Below are positions 14,313 through 14,327 of a stretch of DNA of 14,327 bases, in pieces; position 1 is the first letter of the stretch; every line of letters begins with the position of its first letter. The notes under the pieces are model-generated. The model worked only from the letters and a program-made list of their open reading frames with translations, had not been told where the DNA came from and searched no databases. Position numbers and translations under genes: made by a program. Source of the DNA: an uncultured Collinsella sp. (lineage in GTDB: Bacteria > Actinomycetota > Coriobacteriia > Coriobacteriales > Coriobacteriaceae); the NCBI GenBank assembly GCA_902470345.1, contig CABRGB010000043.1:1-14327 (forward strand). The letters are read 5' to 3'.

Positions 14313-14327
14313 GACACCATCAGATGC

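Larger units (their letters stand above)
13948..14327. other. gene-free right end, rich in hairpins
   Basis: No convincing coding sequence is found in these 380 bases. Short frames exist (for example 14040-14246 plus and 13930-14199 minus) but they are low-complexity, Arg/Pro-rich and lack ribosome sites. The stretch holds a tRNA-like palindrome, three adjacent hairpins and a terminal inverted repeat, listed separately. TTGACG at 14305-14310 could be the -35 box of a promoter whose -10 lies beyond the window. Confidence 0.6.

Overview
The window reads as chromosomal DNA of a GC-rich, Gram-positive-type actinobacterium. The mix of a DegV-family lipid-binding protein, a PepV-like M20 dipeptidase, a lipoprotein PstS, a short MntR/DtxR-type regulator and many GC-rich palindromic intergenic repeats suggests a gut Coriobacteriia member, most likely Collinsella or a close relative. 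That placement is inference from gene content and style; no 16S or other marker gene is present.

Layout, left to right. Bases 1-56 hold the last codons of a gene that may be an SDR-type oxidoreductase. Bases 57-494 are gene-free and packed with nested palindromes, one containing an intrinsic terminator, and end in a promoter for tgt. Two single-gene units follow: tgt (495-1634, tRNA-guanine transglycosylase, queuosine pathway) and a LOG-family nucleotide phosphoribohydrolase (1868-2626). A type II toxin-antitoxin pair comes next (2741-3352, RelB/DinJ-like antitoxin and YafQ-like toxin). Facing it is a DegV fatty-acid-binding protein on the minus strand (3446-4306). It diverges from a Gph-like HAD phosphatase (4463-5125), which is followed by an M20 dipeptidase (5180-6616).

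The centre is a complete high-affinity phosphate transporter, pstS-pstC-pstA-pstB (6910-10569), with overlapping pstC/pstA and pstA/pstB junctions and a strong terminator. PstS captures phosphate outside the membrane, PstC and PstA form the channel, and PstB supplies ATP hydrolysis. No phoU and no PhoR/PhoB pair follow. Next come a Uup-like ABC-F ATPase (10733-12592) and, six bases later, a Cof-type HAD phosphatase (12599-13369), ended by a palindromic terminator. A 129-residue metal-dependent DtxR/MntR-type repressor (13558-13947) is the last gene. The final 380 bases carry a tRNA-like palindrome, a run of hairpins and a terminal inverted repeat, with no convincing gene.

The genes are mostly ordinary housekeeping. 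The more unusual content lies between them. Two copies of an exactly 71-bp element (3362-3432 and 6635-6705) have identical arms, one conserved G.U pair and different 35-nt cores that are each still self-complementary. A second palindrome family appears at 242-398 and again in the terminator at 13384-13424. I did not find a convincing new multi-gene system.
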